Part shown: positions 42,741 through 51,877 of the stretch, in pieces
How positions within the stretch are numbered: position 1 is the stretch's first letter
Layout: each line of letters opens with the position of its first letter
Assembly (NCBI RefSeq): GCF_023008405.1
Contig: NZ_CP095376.1
Coordinates: 6,676,501 to 6,740,500, forward strand
Origin: Amycolatopsis sp. FBCC-B4732
Lineage (GTDB): Bacteria > Actinomycetota > Actinomycetes > Mycobacteriales > Pseudonocardiaceae
Reading direction: 5' to 3'
DNA: 64,000 nt
Made by a program: the position numbers and the translations under genes
The notes under the pieces: model-generated
Databases searched by the model: none
What the model was told of the DNA's origin: nothing
What the model saw: only the letters and a program-made list of their open reading frames with translations

Positions 42741-45689
42741 TCAGCCGAACACGAACCAGAAGAACGACGCCGTCGCCTTCTTGCCGGACGCGTCGGTGAC
42801 CGTGACCGTGACCTGCCTGCTGTCCGCGCGGGACGGCGTGCCCGACACGACTCCGCTCGCCGGGTCGAGGGTCAGGCCCGGGGCCAGCGCCGTCGACGAC
42901 CAGCGGTAAGGCGTCGTGCCGCCGGACGCCGCCAGAGGCACGTTCGCCGGCTGGCCGACCCGGCTGTTCTGCGTGCCCGGGTTGGTCAGCTTCAGCTCCG
43001 CCGAAGGCCCGCCGGTGACCGTCAAGCTGTAGTGCGCCGTCTGCGTGGACTTCGCGCTCCGGCCCGAGATCGTGACGTCGTACGTCCCGGCCGGGGTGCT
43101 CGCGCTCGTCGTGACCGTGAGCGTCGAGTGGCCGCCGACGTCGACGCTCGACGGGCTGAACGCTGCCGTCGCGCCCGACGGCAGGCCCGAGGCCGTCAAC
43201 GTGATCGCGCCGGACGGCGGCGGGGTGTCCCCACCCGGCAGGTGCGGGGCGATGTCCGCCGCGTAGGTCGACACCCGCGCGTACACGGCGTACCAGTCGC
43301 ACGCCGTCGACATCCACGAGAACACCCCGACGACGGTGTTGCCGACCAGGTACGGACCGCCGCTGTCGCCGACGCACGCGCTCGCGTGGTGGTCGGCGTA
43401 ACCCGTGCACAGCATCGACGGCGTCTTGTACTGCTCCTGGCCGTGCGGGTCGGTGAACCGGCCGCGGCACGCGCTGTCCGCCGCCACCGGGATGTCGGCC
43501 TGGCGCAGGACGTTGCTGTAGGTGTTCGCGCCCGTTTCGCCCCACCCGATCGAGAGGCCCTTCGTCCCGGCCGCTTCCAGGCCCGGATCGGTGTTGAGCT
43601 TCGGGTACGTGATCCCGGACGGCACCGGCACGTCCCTGTCCAGCGTGACGACCGCGACGTCCGCCCCCGCGCTCCAGTCCGAGTAGTCCGGGTGGACCCA
43701 CTGGGCCGCGATTTCCGCGGTGGTGCCGGTGTTCTGCGTCAGGTCGTCGGCGCCGTAGACGAACCACTTGTGCCCGGGCTTCTCCAGCAGGCAGTGCGCG
43801 GCCAGCAGCACCGTGTGCGGCCCGAACAGCGTGCCCGTGCAGGACTGCTGCCCGGGGAACGCCGACCCTTCACGCCGCATCGAGATGATGAACGGGTGGG
43901 CCGCCGTCGTCGTGGGGGTGCCGCCGACGATGCCCGAGGACGCGGGAGCGGCCGCGGTGACCGTCGTGCTCACCGCACTCCCCGCCGCCACACTGCCCGA
44001 GGACGGCGAGGCCGACAGCGTGAAGTCCCCCGAGGGCGGCGGGGTTTCGCCGCCGCCGAGCAGCTTCGCGCCCAGCGCGTCGGCCTTGGGCGACCCCCAG
44101 CCAGTGCACAGGTCGTAGCCGGTGCCCGCGTTGTACGTGCCGTTGCCGCCCGAGGTGACGTCGTGGAACGTCGAGGCGTAGTCGGCCGAGCCCGCGATCT
44201 TGTAGATGTCCGGGTTCAGCTGCCCCAGCCGGGACTTGCCGCCGCCGAGGGACTTCTGGTTCAGCATGGCGACGTACCCCGCCCACAGCGGGGAGGACAG
44301 GCTCGTGCCGCCGACGTCCTGCCAGCCGCCGTTCATGTACACCGAAAGCGCGCCGGCGCCGTAGTCGGCCAGGAGCGAGACGTCGGGCACCGAGCGGTAC
44401 TGGTTCGTGCCCGGCTGCCAGTCCGGGCGGGCGTAGATCTTCGAATAGCCGCCGCCCGAACGGGTGTTGCCGCTGCTGCCCTGGTTCCAGCACGACTCCG
44501 CCTGCCAGGTCCCCGCGCTGTCGGACGTCCGCAGCTGCGTACCGCCGACGCCGGTGAACAGCGGGTCGCTGGCCGGGTAGTCGGCCTGGATCGTGCGGTT
44601 GTCGCCCTGGTAGCCGCAGCCCGTGCCGCCCCAGTCGCCGGACGCCGAAAGCATCGTGACGCCTTGCGCGGCGAGCTGCGTGTAGGAGTCGTGCGAGGCC
44701 GCGATCGGGTCCGACTCGCACACCTCGCCGTTCAGCCAGGACCCCGACAGGATGGTGATCTTGTTGTCCGACGCGATCTTCGCCATCTCGTGCACCCACG
44801 CCTGGTCGGAGTTGGGCGCGGAGTAGACGACCTGCTTGGCCTTCGGCGCGGTGGCGGCGACGGCCTGGATGTCGAGGGTGACCTCCAGCTGGTCGCTGCC
44901 GGGGTTCGGCACGCCGCCGTCGACCTTCACCAGCTCCGGGGTGACGGCGGGCTGCTTGAAGTACTGCGTCCAGGCGTCGATGTCGGCCTGCTTGAAGGTG
45001 TCGAACTCGATCAGCCCGACCGTCTCGCCCGAGCCGTCGTAGCCGCCGGACAGCCCGCCCATGCTGTACGCGGTCCGGAGCTGGGCCGGGGTGTAGCCGC
45101 CCGCCGGCCCGGCGGGTCCCGCGGGCCCGCTCGCCCGGTGCGCGGCCGGCCGGTTCGTGAGGCCGGTGACGCCGCGGACGATCGTCGCGACGCCCGCCGG
45201 GACCGCAATGCCCTTGGTGGCGTTGAAGAACCGCTCACCGGTGGCCGAGCGGAACCCGGAAACGGACGTGCCGAAAGCGCTTTCCACCGCCGACGGCGGC
45301 CCGGACGCGGTGACGACCTGGCGGTTGCCCGTGACGTCCTCGACGCGCAACCCCTTGCCGGACAGGTACTCCCGCACCTGGTCGACCGACGACGGCGCCG
45401 GGCCGAACCGCTCGGTGTACTCCGCGGCGCTCAGGTAGCGGTGGTACACCGGGGAAGCGGGGTCCGCCGTGGCGGCGACGTACCGTTCGGCCCCGGCCGC
45501 GTCACGCGGTTTCAGCGCGACGGAGACGGTGAGCCGCCCGGGCAGCGCCGAACCGTCCGCGGTGGCGCCGGCCGGGACGGCGGGCGCCGTGCCCAGCGGC
45601 ACCAGCGGGGGTGGCGCGGCCGCGGCCGGCGGTGGGGAGAGGGCCGCCGTCGCCAGGAAGGCGGCCACGAGCAGAGAAGGCTTTCGCAT
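42741..45689 (-). CDS. Secreted dual protease: S53 sedolisin with S1 trypsin domain inserted in Ig-like tail
   Basis: 982 residues. Start 45689 has GGAG 7 bases upstream and opens a signal peptide (~1-24). Residues ~25-190 are the pro-kumamolisin propeptide. The S53 domain (~200-545) has Glu269/Asp273 (QLEVTLD), Asp362 (SASGDWGG) and Ser463 (VGGTSLSSP). After linker GGGETPPPSG and the first strands of an Ig-like domain comes a full S1 domain (587-~815: IVGG, AAHC His632, Asp677, GDSGGP Ser786). A second linker GGDTPPPSG precedes the rest of the Ig-like strands and a putative-Ig tail. Both active sites look intact. Likely a broad extracellular protease. Confidence 0.92.
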   Translation of the reverse strand: MRKPSLLVAAFLATAALSPPPAAAAPPPLVPLGTAPAVPAGATADGSALPGRLTVSVALKPRDAAGAERYVAATADPASPVYHRYLSAAEYTERFGPAPSSVDQVREYLSGKGLRVEDVTGNRQVVTASGPPSAVESAFGTSVSGFRSATGERFFNATKGIAVPAGVATIVRGVTGLTNRPAAHRASGPAGPAGPAGGYTPAQLRTAYSMGGLSGGYDGSGETVGLIEFDTFKQADIDAWTQYFKQPAVTPELVKVDGGVPNPGSDQLEVTLDIQAVAATAPKAKQVVYSAPNSDQAWVHEMAKIASDNKITILSGSWLNGEVCESDPIAASHDSYTQLAAQGVTMLSASGDWGGTGCGYQGDNRTIQADYPASDPLFTGVGGTQLRTSDSAGTWQAESCWNQGSSGNTRSGGGYSKIYARPDWQPGTNQYRSVPDVSLLADYGAGALSVYMNGGWQDVGGTSLSSPLWAGYVAMLNQKSLGGGKSRLGQLNPDIYKIAGSADYASTFHDVTSGGNGTYNAGTGYDLCTGWGSPKADALGAKLLGGGETPPPSGDFTLSASPSSGSVAAGSAVSTTVTAAAPASSGIVGGTPTTTAAHPFIISMRREGSAFPGQQSCTGTLFGPHTVLLAAHCLLEKPGHKWFVYGADDLTQNTGTTAEIAAQWVHPDYSDWSAGADVAVVTLDRDVPVPSGITYPKLNTDPGLEAAGTKGLSIGWGETGANTYSNVLRQADIPVAADSACRGRFTDPHGQEQYKTPSMLCTGYADHHASACVGDSGGPYLVGNTVVGVFSWMSTACDWYAVYARVSTYAADIAPHLPGGDTPPPSGAITLTASGLPSGATAAFSPSSVDVGGHSTLTVTTSASTPAGTYDVTISGRSAKSTQTAHYSLTVTGGPSAELKLTNPGTQNSRVGQPANVPLAASGGTTPYRWSSTALAPGLTLDPASGVVSGTPSRADSRQVTVTVTDASGKKATASFFWFVFG

Positions 45690-45829
45690 GTGCTGCTCCG
45701 GGAGGTGAGGAGGGAATACCGCACCACGCACGCTAAGAACGACGTCGCCGGTGGCTCCAGCGGAAGTGGAAACCCCGCCGGGGCCCCGGGAAAGCCCCAG
45801 GTCGGGCGCCCGCGTCCACAGAATTGCCG

Positions 45830-46714
45830 CTACCACGTCCAGCTGGTGCCGACGATCCCGGCGCGCAGGTCGCGCGCCGCGAGCGTCACGGCGTGGTCCG
45901 CACCCAGCCGCAGCCGTTCGACGTGCCGCCGGGGCGCGGCGAGGTCGCGCTGGACGAACCGGCGCACGCACGACGGCGCGTCCCGGCCGAACCGGAGTTC
46001 GCAGGTGTAGAGCGGTGTCGGCCGGGTGAGCCTGCGGTGGTAGCCGTGCACGGCGCGGCCGGGCGGGAACACCAGCTCGTACTCCACGGCGGCGACGTCG
46101 CCCTCGGCCAGCTCGCGGTCGAAGACCAGCTCGCCGACGAGCAGCCCGGTCGCGGTGTCGGCCCGGGTGCGGCCGAGCCGGCAGCAGTGCCCGGCGGCGA
46201 ACCGCGGCGCGCTGCGGGCGAGGTCTTCGGTCTGGTAGTAGGTCAGCATCCGGGTCACGCCGTCGACGGCCGCTTCGGCGACCAGCCGGACGTGCAGCCG
46301 GCGCTCCTGGCGTTCGTCGACGACCAGCCGGTCGTGCACCGACCAGAGGCGCAGCTGGTCCTCCGGCGGCGGCTGGAGCTCCAGGGACACCGGCCGGACC
46401 GACGGCCACAGCCGGCGCCGTTCCCGCAGCGGCGTGCGCGGCAGCGGGGGCAGCCGCCGCTCGGCCGGGCCCAGCAACGCCGTGAGCGCGCCCGGCGCCA
46501 GGCCCAGCACCTGCTCGAGCTCGACGACCGCCCGCACCGACGTCTCGCGCCCCGGCCGGGAGCGCCCGTGCCGCCAGTACGCGAGCGCGCTGCGCGAAAC
46601 CGGCACCCCGCGCGCGGCGAGGTGCTCGCGCAGGCGGTCCAGGGTCAGCCCGGCGTCGCTGATGGCGGCGTCCAGCGCGCCGGCGAACGATTCGTCCACG
46701 GCTCCCACTGTCAC
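45830..46714 (-). CDS. HTH protein of a divergent paralogous pair (A)
   Basis: 294 residues, GTG start. The XRE-like N-terminus is LDRLREHLAARGVPVSRSAL, YWRHGRSRPGRETS, VVELEQVLGL. A ~200-residue C-terminal region (LQPPPEDQLRLWSVHDRLVV, HVRLVAEAAVDGVTRMLTYY, YHRRLTRPTPLYTCELRFG) has no family I recognise and looks beta-rich. It is homologous along its full length to the protein at 46786 and is transcribed away from it over a 71-base gap. Probably a ligand-responsive regulator. Confidence 0.8.
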   Translation of the reverse strand: MTVGAVDESFAGALDAAISDAGLTLDRLREHLAARGVPVSRSALAYWRHGRSRPGRETSVRAVVELEQVLGLAPGALTALLGPAERRLPPLPRTPLRERRRLWPSVRPVSLELQPPPEDQLRLWSVHDRLVVDERQERRLHVRLVAEAAVDGVTRMLTYYQTEDLARSAPRFAAGHCCRLGRTRADTATGLLVGELVFDRELAEGDVAAVEYELVFPPGRAVHGYHRRLTRPTPLYTCELRFGRDAPSCVRRFVQRDLAAPRRHVERLRLGADHAVTLAARDLRAGIVGTSWTW

Positions 46715-46785
46715 GCCCGCGACGGTGGCCGGACCAGCGCCTTTCGTCGGTTCCGAAACCCCGCGCGGGTGATCATCCTGGAGGG

Positions 46786-47673
46786 GTGACTCGGTCGCTT
46801 CCGGGATCGTTCGCGGTCACGCTGGACACCGCGATCGACGAATCCGGGCTGTCGCTCGATCGGCTCCAGCACCACCTGGCCGCGCGGGGCGTGCGCCTGT
46901 CGCGCTCGGCGCTGTCCTACTGGCGGCGGGGCCGCTCGCAGCCGGAACGCGAGACGTCGATGGTCGCCGTCACGCACCTGGAAGCGGTGCTGGGCCTGGC
47001 GGCGGGCACGCTGACCTCGCGGCTCGGGCCCAAGGCCCCGCGCGGGCGCTGGCTCGGCGAGCCCGCGTGCCGGATCGAGCGCCGCCGGCTGTGGCCGGAG
47101 CTGCGGACGCTGGCCGGTGAGCTGAAACCGCCGCCGGACGGCCAGCTGTCGTTCTGGTCGATCCACGACCGGATGCTGCTCGACGAGCACGGCTGCGAGC
47201 GCGCGCTGCAGGTCCGGATGGTCGCCGAAGCGGCCGTCGACGGCGTGGACCGGCTGATGACCTACTACCAGGCGGACGGGCCGCTGACCGCCGACCCGGC
47301 GTACCACCACGTCCGGTTCGCCCGGCTCGGGCGGGTCGGCGTGGACCGGGGCACCGGCATGGTCGCCGGCGAGCTGCGCCTGGACCACCCGCTGGCGCTG
47401 GGCGAGGTGGCGGTCGTGGAGTACGAGATCCGGTTCCCGCCCGGGCCACCCATCGACCACTACCACCGGCGGTTCACCCGCCCGGTGCCCGAGTACGTCT
47501 GCCAGGTGCACTTCGGCCCGCGCGTACCCGGCAGCGTCCGGTCGTTCGAGCAACGCGGGCTCGGCGGCCCCGAACACCCGGGCACTCCGCTGCCGGTCGG
47601 CGCCACGCACGTGGCCACGCTGGCGCTGCGCGACGTCCGCCCGGGCATCCGCGGCGCCGGCTGGCGGTGGTGA
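46786..47673 (+). CDS. HTH protein of a divergent paralogous pair (B)
   Basis: 295 residues, GTG start preceded by GGAGGG. The same architecture as its divergent paralogue: LDRLQHHLAARGVRLSRSAL, YWRRGRSQPERETS, then LKPPPDGQLSFWSIHDRMLL, QVRMVAEAAVDGVDRLMTYY, YHRRFTRPVPEYVCQVHFGP. Conserved blocks in the C-terminal domain (EAAVDGVxRxxTYYQ, EYxxxFPPG) hint at one ligand or partner class. The two genes likely regulate each other through the short shared promoter region. Confidence 0.8.
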   Translation: MTRSLPGSFAVTLDTAIDESGLSLDRLQHHLAARGVRLSRSALSYWRRGRSQPERETSMVAVTHLEAVLGLAAGTLTSRLGPKAPRGRWLGEPACRIERRRLWPELRTLAGELKPPPDGQLSFWSIHDRMLLDEHGCERALQVRMVAEAAVDGVDRLMTYYQADGPLTADPAYHHVRFARLGRVGVDRGTGMVAGELRLDHPLALGEVAVVEYEIRFPPGPPIDHYHRRFTRPVPEYVCQVHFGPRVPGSVRSFEQRGLGGPEHPGTPLPVGATHVATLALRDVRPGIRGAGWRW

Positions 47674-47818
47674 GCGCAATTCTGTGAACGCCCCGGCCCG
47701 ACCAGGGGTTTCGGGTCGCCTCGCACGGGTCGTCCACAAAGGTCTGGGCCATTCGCGATCTCGCTCCTACCGTCACGGCGCGTATTCCTCCTCCCCCGCA
47801 CCGGAAAGGGGCACCACC

Positions 47819-48334
47819 ATGCGCCGACCCCTGCTCGTCTTCGCCGCCGTCCTCGCCTTCGGGATCTCCGGCACCGCCACCGCCACCGCGGCACCTGCGC
47901 AGCCGACGTCGATGGCGGCCGAGTTCGGCACCGTGCCGGCCGCCGCCACCGCGAGCACGATCGGGGACATCTACCCCGCGAAGTGGCGCAACGTCCCGCA
48001 GGACTCCGTCGTCGACGACTGGAACATGTACAACCGCGAGTGCGTCTCCTGGGCGGCCTTCAACATCGACCGCCACGGCGAAAGCGCGAACAACTACGGC
48101 GACGCGAAGTACTGGGACGACAACGCCCGCAACGACGGCTACCGCGTCGACAACTCGCCGAGCGTGGGGGCCATCGCCCAGACCGACAACGGCACCTACG
48201 GGCACGTGGCCATCGTCGACAGCGTCCACGGCGGCACGGTGACGGTCGAGGACTACAACTGGGCCGGCGACGGCCACTACCTGGTCCACGACGTCAGCAC
48301 GTCCTCGTTCCGCTACATCCACTTCTACGGCTGA
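47819..48334 (+). CDS. Secreted CHAP-domain peptidoglycan amidase-like protein
   Basis: 171 residues. GGAAAGGGG precedes ATG 47819. The signal peptide ends around ATATAAPA (~26). The compact CHAP domain has catalytic Cys75 (NRECVSWAAFNID) and His129 (GTYGHVAIVDSV), followed by TVTVEDYNW. No cell-wall-binding repeats are present. Likely a cell-wall amidase or endopeptidase acting on own or competitor peptidoglycan. It ends at the second palindromic repeat. Confidence 0.92.
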   Translation: MRRPLLVFAAVLAFGISGTATATAAPAQPTSMAAEFGTVPAAATASTIGDIYPAKWRNVPQDSVVDDWNMYNRECVSWAAFNIDRHGESANNYGDAKYWDDNARNDGYRVDNSPSVGAIAQTDNGTYGHVAIVDSVHGGTVTVEDYNWAGDGHYLVHDVSTSSFRYIHFYG

Positions 48335-48346
48335 GGCACGCCAGCC

Positions 48347-48394
48347 GGTCGTGAGTGTTCAGGCGGGTCAGAACCCGCCTGAACACTCACGACC
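48347..48394. repeat. Palindromic repeat / bidirectional terminator, copy 2
   Basis: A 22-bp perfect stem, starting GGTCGTGAGTGTTCAGGC, around a 4-base loop CAGA. It lies between the convergent CHAP and GH31 genes. The stem and the 14 bases before it (CTGAGGCACGCCAG, including the CHAP stop codon) match copy 1 at 42692. Confidence 0.9.
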
Positions 48395-48400
48395 CCTGGG

Positions 48401-51400
48401 TCAGGCGATGCCGGTCGCGAACACGTGCAGGGCCGGGTTCGACGGCAGCGTCACCGCCACCACCTCCTTGCCCGCGGTCAGCGGGACGGAGTTCGCGAAC
48501 ACCCGGTACGGCGTCGTCGGGTAGGCCGGGCCGGTGCGGGTGTTCTTGCCCAGGACCGTCGCCACCGTCGTCGCGCCGTACTGGGCCGGGTCGGTGCAGC
48601 ACCAGTTCGGGACGCCGACGTCGGCCTGGCTCGTGGTGCCGTCCGCGTACTGGACGAACACCGTGCCCTTCGCCGTTCCCGTGCCGGTGCCCGCGAGCAC
48701 CAGCTTGGCCCCGGTGCCGCGCACGGCGATGGTCTGGCCGGCCGCCACGGCGTTGTCCGGCTGGCCGGTGCCGGTGGCCGCGGCCGGCCAGGTCAGCGTG
48801 GCGCCGTTCGCCGTGAACGCCGCTCCCGGTTTCAGGCCCGCTTCCGCCAGGCCCTCCGCGCGGAAGCTGCTGCCGCCGCCGTCGAGGTCGCCCGCCGTCG
48901 CGTGCGCCGCGTCCGTGACGCCGACGTTCCCGTAGGCCGCGGCCAACGACGCGAACGGGACGGTGACGGTCACCGAGTCGACGGCCTCGTGCGCACCCAG
49001 CCTGGCCTGGTACGACGCGGTCGCCGTGACCTGGTAGTCCGCCGGCTTCAGACCGGCGTCCGGAGTCAGCTTGACCGGGACCCGCACTGTCTGCCCGGGC
49101 AGGACGAGCTTCGGCGCGGCGGGGACGTCGGCGCGGAAGCCGTTGCCCTGCAAGGACAGCCGCACGTCCCGGACCGGCAGCGGGGTGCCGTTGGTGAACC
49201 CGAGCGTCCCGGTCACGGCCTGGCCCGGCGCGGCCACCGGCGGCACCGCCAGCGTCACCGAGGCGTTGTCGTCCGCGGGGAAGAAGCCGCCGACCGCGCT
49301 GGTGCCGGACAGCCGGACGTCCTGGCGCTCGCCCGCGCCGAGCTGCCCGGTCTTGACGCGCACGACACCCTTGCCCGCCGGGTCGTACCACCAGCCGGAC
49401 GGCGCCTGGTCGAGGTCGGCCCTGCTCCCGTACTGCCGCAGCACCGAAGCACCCGCCTGGACGACGGCGGGCTTCGATCCCGTGTGGACGGTCAGCAGGT
49501 AGTTCCGCACGGCCGGCTTGCAGGGGTAGGTGCCGGTGCTCGCGCCGATCCCGACGCTCACCGTGCCCGGGCCGGACTTCGGCGCGTCGACGGTGAACGT
49601 CTGCTTCGCCTGCTCACCGCGCTGGTAACCGCGGGTCACGCCGTCGTCCTCGGCGAGCGTGAAGCTCCCCTGGCCCTGCGGGTAGACGTCGAGGTCGAGC
49701 TCGCCCTTGTCGCGGGTCTGCCACGACTTCGTGCCCTCGGCCCACATCGGGACGACGGCCCCGGCGCGGACGAACAGCGGCAGCGTGTCGAGCGGGGCGT
49801 CGTAATCGTCCACTGTGGTGGGTCCGGTGTAGGTCTTGCCGCTCCAGTAGTCCACCCAGGTGCCCTTCGGCAGGTAGATGCCATTGCGCACGCTGGCCTT
49901 CTCGTACACCGGCGCGACGAGGAAGTCCGTGCCGGACAGGAACTCGTACTTCGCCTTGTCCGTCCAGACGTTCGGGTCGTCGGGGTATTCGAGGGCCAGC
50001 GGCCGGACCTGGCCGACGCCGGTCCGGTGCGCCTGCGCGGAATAGCTGTAGGTGTAGGGCAGCAGCCTTTCCTTCAGCAGCAGGTACTTGCGGTTGATCG
50101 AGGTGTAGGGCTCGCCCTGGCGCCACGGCTGCTTGTCCGACGACGCCCAGCCGTCCATCGTCATCGCCGCCGGCAGGAAGGTCTTCCACTGCAGGTCGCG
50201 GACGTAGGTCTGCGGGCTGCCGCCGAAGATGCCGTCGATGTCGCCGGTGTTGTAGGCGATGCCGGACGTCGTCGCGCCCGCGTACGTCGGGATCTGCCAC
50301 TTGATGTAGTCGTAGGAGCCGGCCTGGTCGCCGCTCCACAGCACGCCGCAGCGCTGCGCGCCGGCCCAGCTCACCGGCTGCCAGACGAACCCGCGCGCGT
50401 CGCTGTTGTCCTCGATGCCCTTGTGCGCGGTGTCGCAGGCGTCGAGCGCGAACTGGTAGCCCGGGCCGACCCAGGCGACGTCCAGCTTGCGCACCCGCAC
50501 GCCGGCCTTGACCTCTTCGGCCTGGTTGGGCACGCCGTTTTCGGTCCAGAGGCCCAGCTGCATGGTGTTCTTGCGCAGGCCCTCGCCGGTCTGCTGCAGG
50601 TTTTCGTAGCCGCAGCCGTAACCGTCGTTGACCAGCATCCAGCCGTTCGGCATGCCGTTCTGCGTGTAGCCGTCGGCGATCTTGACGGCGTCGAGCGTGT
50701 GCCGCTCGCCGCGGTTCGCGTTGTGCAGGTAGCAGTCGGAGTCGCCGGTTTCGAGCCCGTAGATCGGCGGCAGGAACGGCTTCCCGACGAGGTCGGTGTA
50801 CCCGGAGACGACGTCCTTGAGCCCGGCGCCGACGACGTAGGTGGCGTCGAAGCGCCGCTCGTCGTGCGTGGTCTTGACCGGGGACGTGAAGGAGTAGCTG
50901 CCGGGGGCGAAGGTGTTGCGCAGCACGCCGTAGCCCGCGGTCGAGGCGTAGAACGGCTGCGAGTTGGGCGCGCCGCCGTCGTTCCAGTTGTCGTCGGCGA
51001 AGATCTTGATGGTCTGGTCGCGGTGGCTGAACCGGCCGTTCTGCTCACCACCGCCGACGAACTGCTCGGCCGCGGTCCGCGCAAGGGTCTGCGTGGTCGT
51101 GGTGCCGGTCCAGGACAGCGGCGCGGACTCGGCCCACCGCTGCGTGCGGTCGGCGCCGTCGTAGAGGGCGAACTTCAGCGGGTGCTTGTAGGCCCGCAGG
51201 GTCGCCTTGGGCGTCGAAATGGCCCAGTAGGCGCCCTTGTCGACGCGCCGGGGTGTCGCGGGGGCCGTGGTCTTCGGCAGGACGATCTTGTCGCCCGCCG
51301 GGTCGGTGAACGTCCCGTCGGGCGCGAGCCAGACCCGGACGGCGCTCTCGGCCGGGAAGCTCACGCGCACCGCCGCGGCTCCCGACTTCAGCGTGACCAC

Positions 51401-51532
51401 CGGGCCGTCGGCGGAGATGCCGGTCAGGTCGCCGAGGCTGCCCGACGGCGAGTCCGCGTACGCCGCGCTGGGCGCCAGCCCGAGGGCGACGATCGCGGCG
51501 AGACAGGGTAGCGATTGCGCAAGTCTGCTCAT
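48401..51532 (-). CDS. Secreted GH31-family glycoside hydrolase with C-terminal NPCBM-like domain
   Basis: 1043 residues. Start 51532 opens a signal peptide (~1-26). Residues ~40-245 form the GH31 N-terminal beta domain and ~255-560 the TIM barrel: LVNDGYGCGYENL, KLDVAWVGPGYQFALDACD (probable nucleophile Asp364), LWSGDQAGSYDYI (acid/base Asp412), YNTGDIDGIFGG. Then come beta-sandwich domains, an alpha-galactosidase-type NEW domain (~760-880) and an NPCBM-like end. The barrel motifs recall alpha-N-acetylgalactosaminidase-type GH31 rather than alpha-glucosidase, an impression from memory. A shared promoter motif links it to the sugar transporter. Confidence 0.85.
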   Translation of the reverse strand: MSRLAQSLPCLAAIVALGLAPSAAYADSPSGSLGDLTGISADGPVVTLKSGAAAVRVSFPAESAVRVWLAPDGTFTDPAGDKIVLPKTTAPATPRRVDKGAYWAISTPKATLRAYKHPLKFALYDGADRTQRWAESAPLSWTGTTTTQTLARTAAEQFVGGGEQNGRFSHRDQTIKIFADDNWNDGGAPNSQPFYASTAGYGVLRNTFAPGSYSFTSPVKTTHDERRFDATYVVGAGLKDVVSGYTDLVGKPFLPPIYGLETGDSDCYLHNANRGERHTLDAVKIADGYTQNGMPNGWMLVNDGYGCGYENLQQTGEGLRKNTMQLGLWTENGVPNQAEEVKAGVRVRKLDVAWVGPGYQFALDACDTAHKGIEDNSDARGFVWQPVSWAGAQRCGVLWSGDQAGSYDYIKWQIPTYAGATTSGIAYNTGDIDGIFGGSPQTYVRDLQWKTFLPAAMTMDGWASSDKQPWRQGEPYTSINRKYLLLKERLLPYTYSYSAQAHRTGVGQVRPLALEYPDDPNVWTDKAKYEFLSGTDFLVAPVYEKASVRNGIYLPKGTWVDYWSGKTYTGPTTVDDYDAPLDTLPLFVRAGAVVPMWAEGTKSWQTRDKGELDLDVYPQGQGSFTLAEDDGVTRGYQRGEQAKQTFTVDAPKSGPGTVSVGIGASTGTYPCKPAVRNYLLTVHTGSKPAVVQAGASVLRQYGSRADLDQAPSGWWYDPAGKGVVRVKTGQLGAGERQDVRLSGTSAVGGFFPADDNASVTLAVPPVAAPGQAVTGTLGFTNGTPLPVRDVRLSLQGNGFRADVPAAPKLVLPGQTVRVPVKLTPDAGLKPADYQVTATASYQARLGAHEAVDSVTVTVPFASLAAAYGNVGVTDAAHATAGDLDGGGSSFRAEGLAEAGLKPGAAFTANGATLTWPAAATGTGQPDNAVAAGQTIAVRGTGAKLVLAGTGTGTAKGTVFVQYADGTTSQADVGVPNWCCTDPAQYGATTVATVLGKNTRTGPAYPTTPYRVFANSVPLTAGKEVVAVTLPSNPALHVFATGIA

Positions 51533-51537
51533 TAACG

Positions 51538-51553
51538 ACACCTTTCGCGCACT
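51538..51553. promoter_or_regulatory. Candidate shared sugar-regulon operator at the GH31 gene
   Basis: ACACCTTTCGCGCACT differs at one of 16 positions from 58945-58960 at the sugar-binding-protein promoter. It sits between the predicted GH31 transcription start and the GH31 start codon. The DeoR regulator encoded between the two sites is the obvious candidate ligand. Confidence 0.6.
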
Positions 51554-51571
51554 AACACGCATGATGTGCTC

Positions 51572-51600
51572 TGTATAGCGCACGCTTCGCGCAGTGTCAC
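51572..51600 (-). promoter_or_regulatory. Predicted promoter of the GH31 gene
   Basis: On the minus strand GTGACA (-35, 51595-51600) and TATACA (-10, 51572-51577) are separated by 17 bases. A start of transcription near 51565 would place the operator motif about 12-27 bases downstream. Confidence 0.55.
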
Positions 51601-51877
51601 CCGCCGAAAGGTGCACAAGCTGAAAGGCCGTCCCCGGCGTCGATGCAGGACGGGGGAAGGTCGAGCCCGGCGGGTCCACCTGGTCGGCAACGACTTCCGG
51701 CGCCAGGCCGATCCGGGGACTCGCACCGTCATGAACGAGTCGTTCACCTCGTCAGATGCGGTGAAAGGGTCGTTCATGACGACCGGCCCGGGGTGAAGTG
51801 CTCGCAGCTCGGCTCAGGACCAGGCAGTCCGGCGGTGCACCCCTGCCCGAGCCCCGGCCGCCGGCGAGAAGCCGGGC
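51601..51877. other. Intergenic region between GH31 promoter and the DeoR gene end
   Basis: About 277 bases. It contains the hairpin at 51728-51780 and, at 51604-51612, CGAAAGGTG, a partial inverted copy of the sugar-regulon motif. No gene is supported. Confidence 0.4.
51728..51780. repeat. Imperfect palindromic repeat
   Basis: GTCATGAACGAGTCGTTCACC and GGTGAAAGGGTCGTTCATGAC are imperfect reverse complements around an 11-base loop. It follows the end of the DeoR-transporter operon (minus strand stop at 51878) and could terminate it. Confidence 0.6.
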
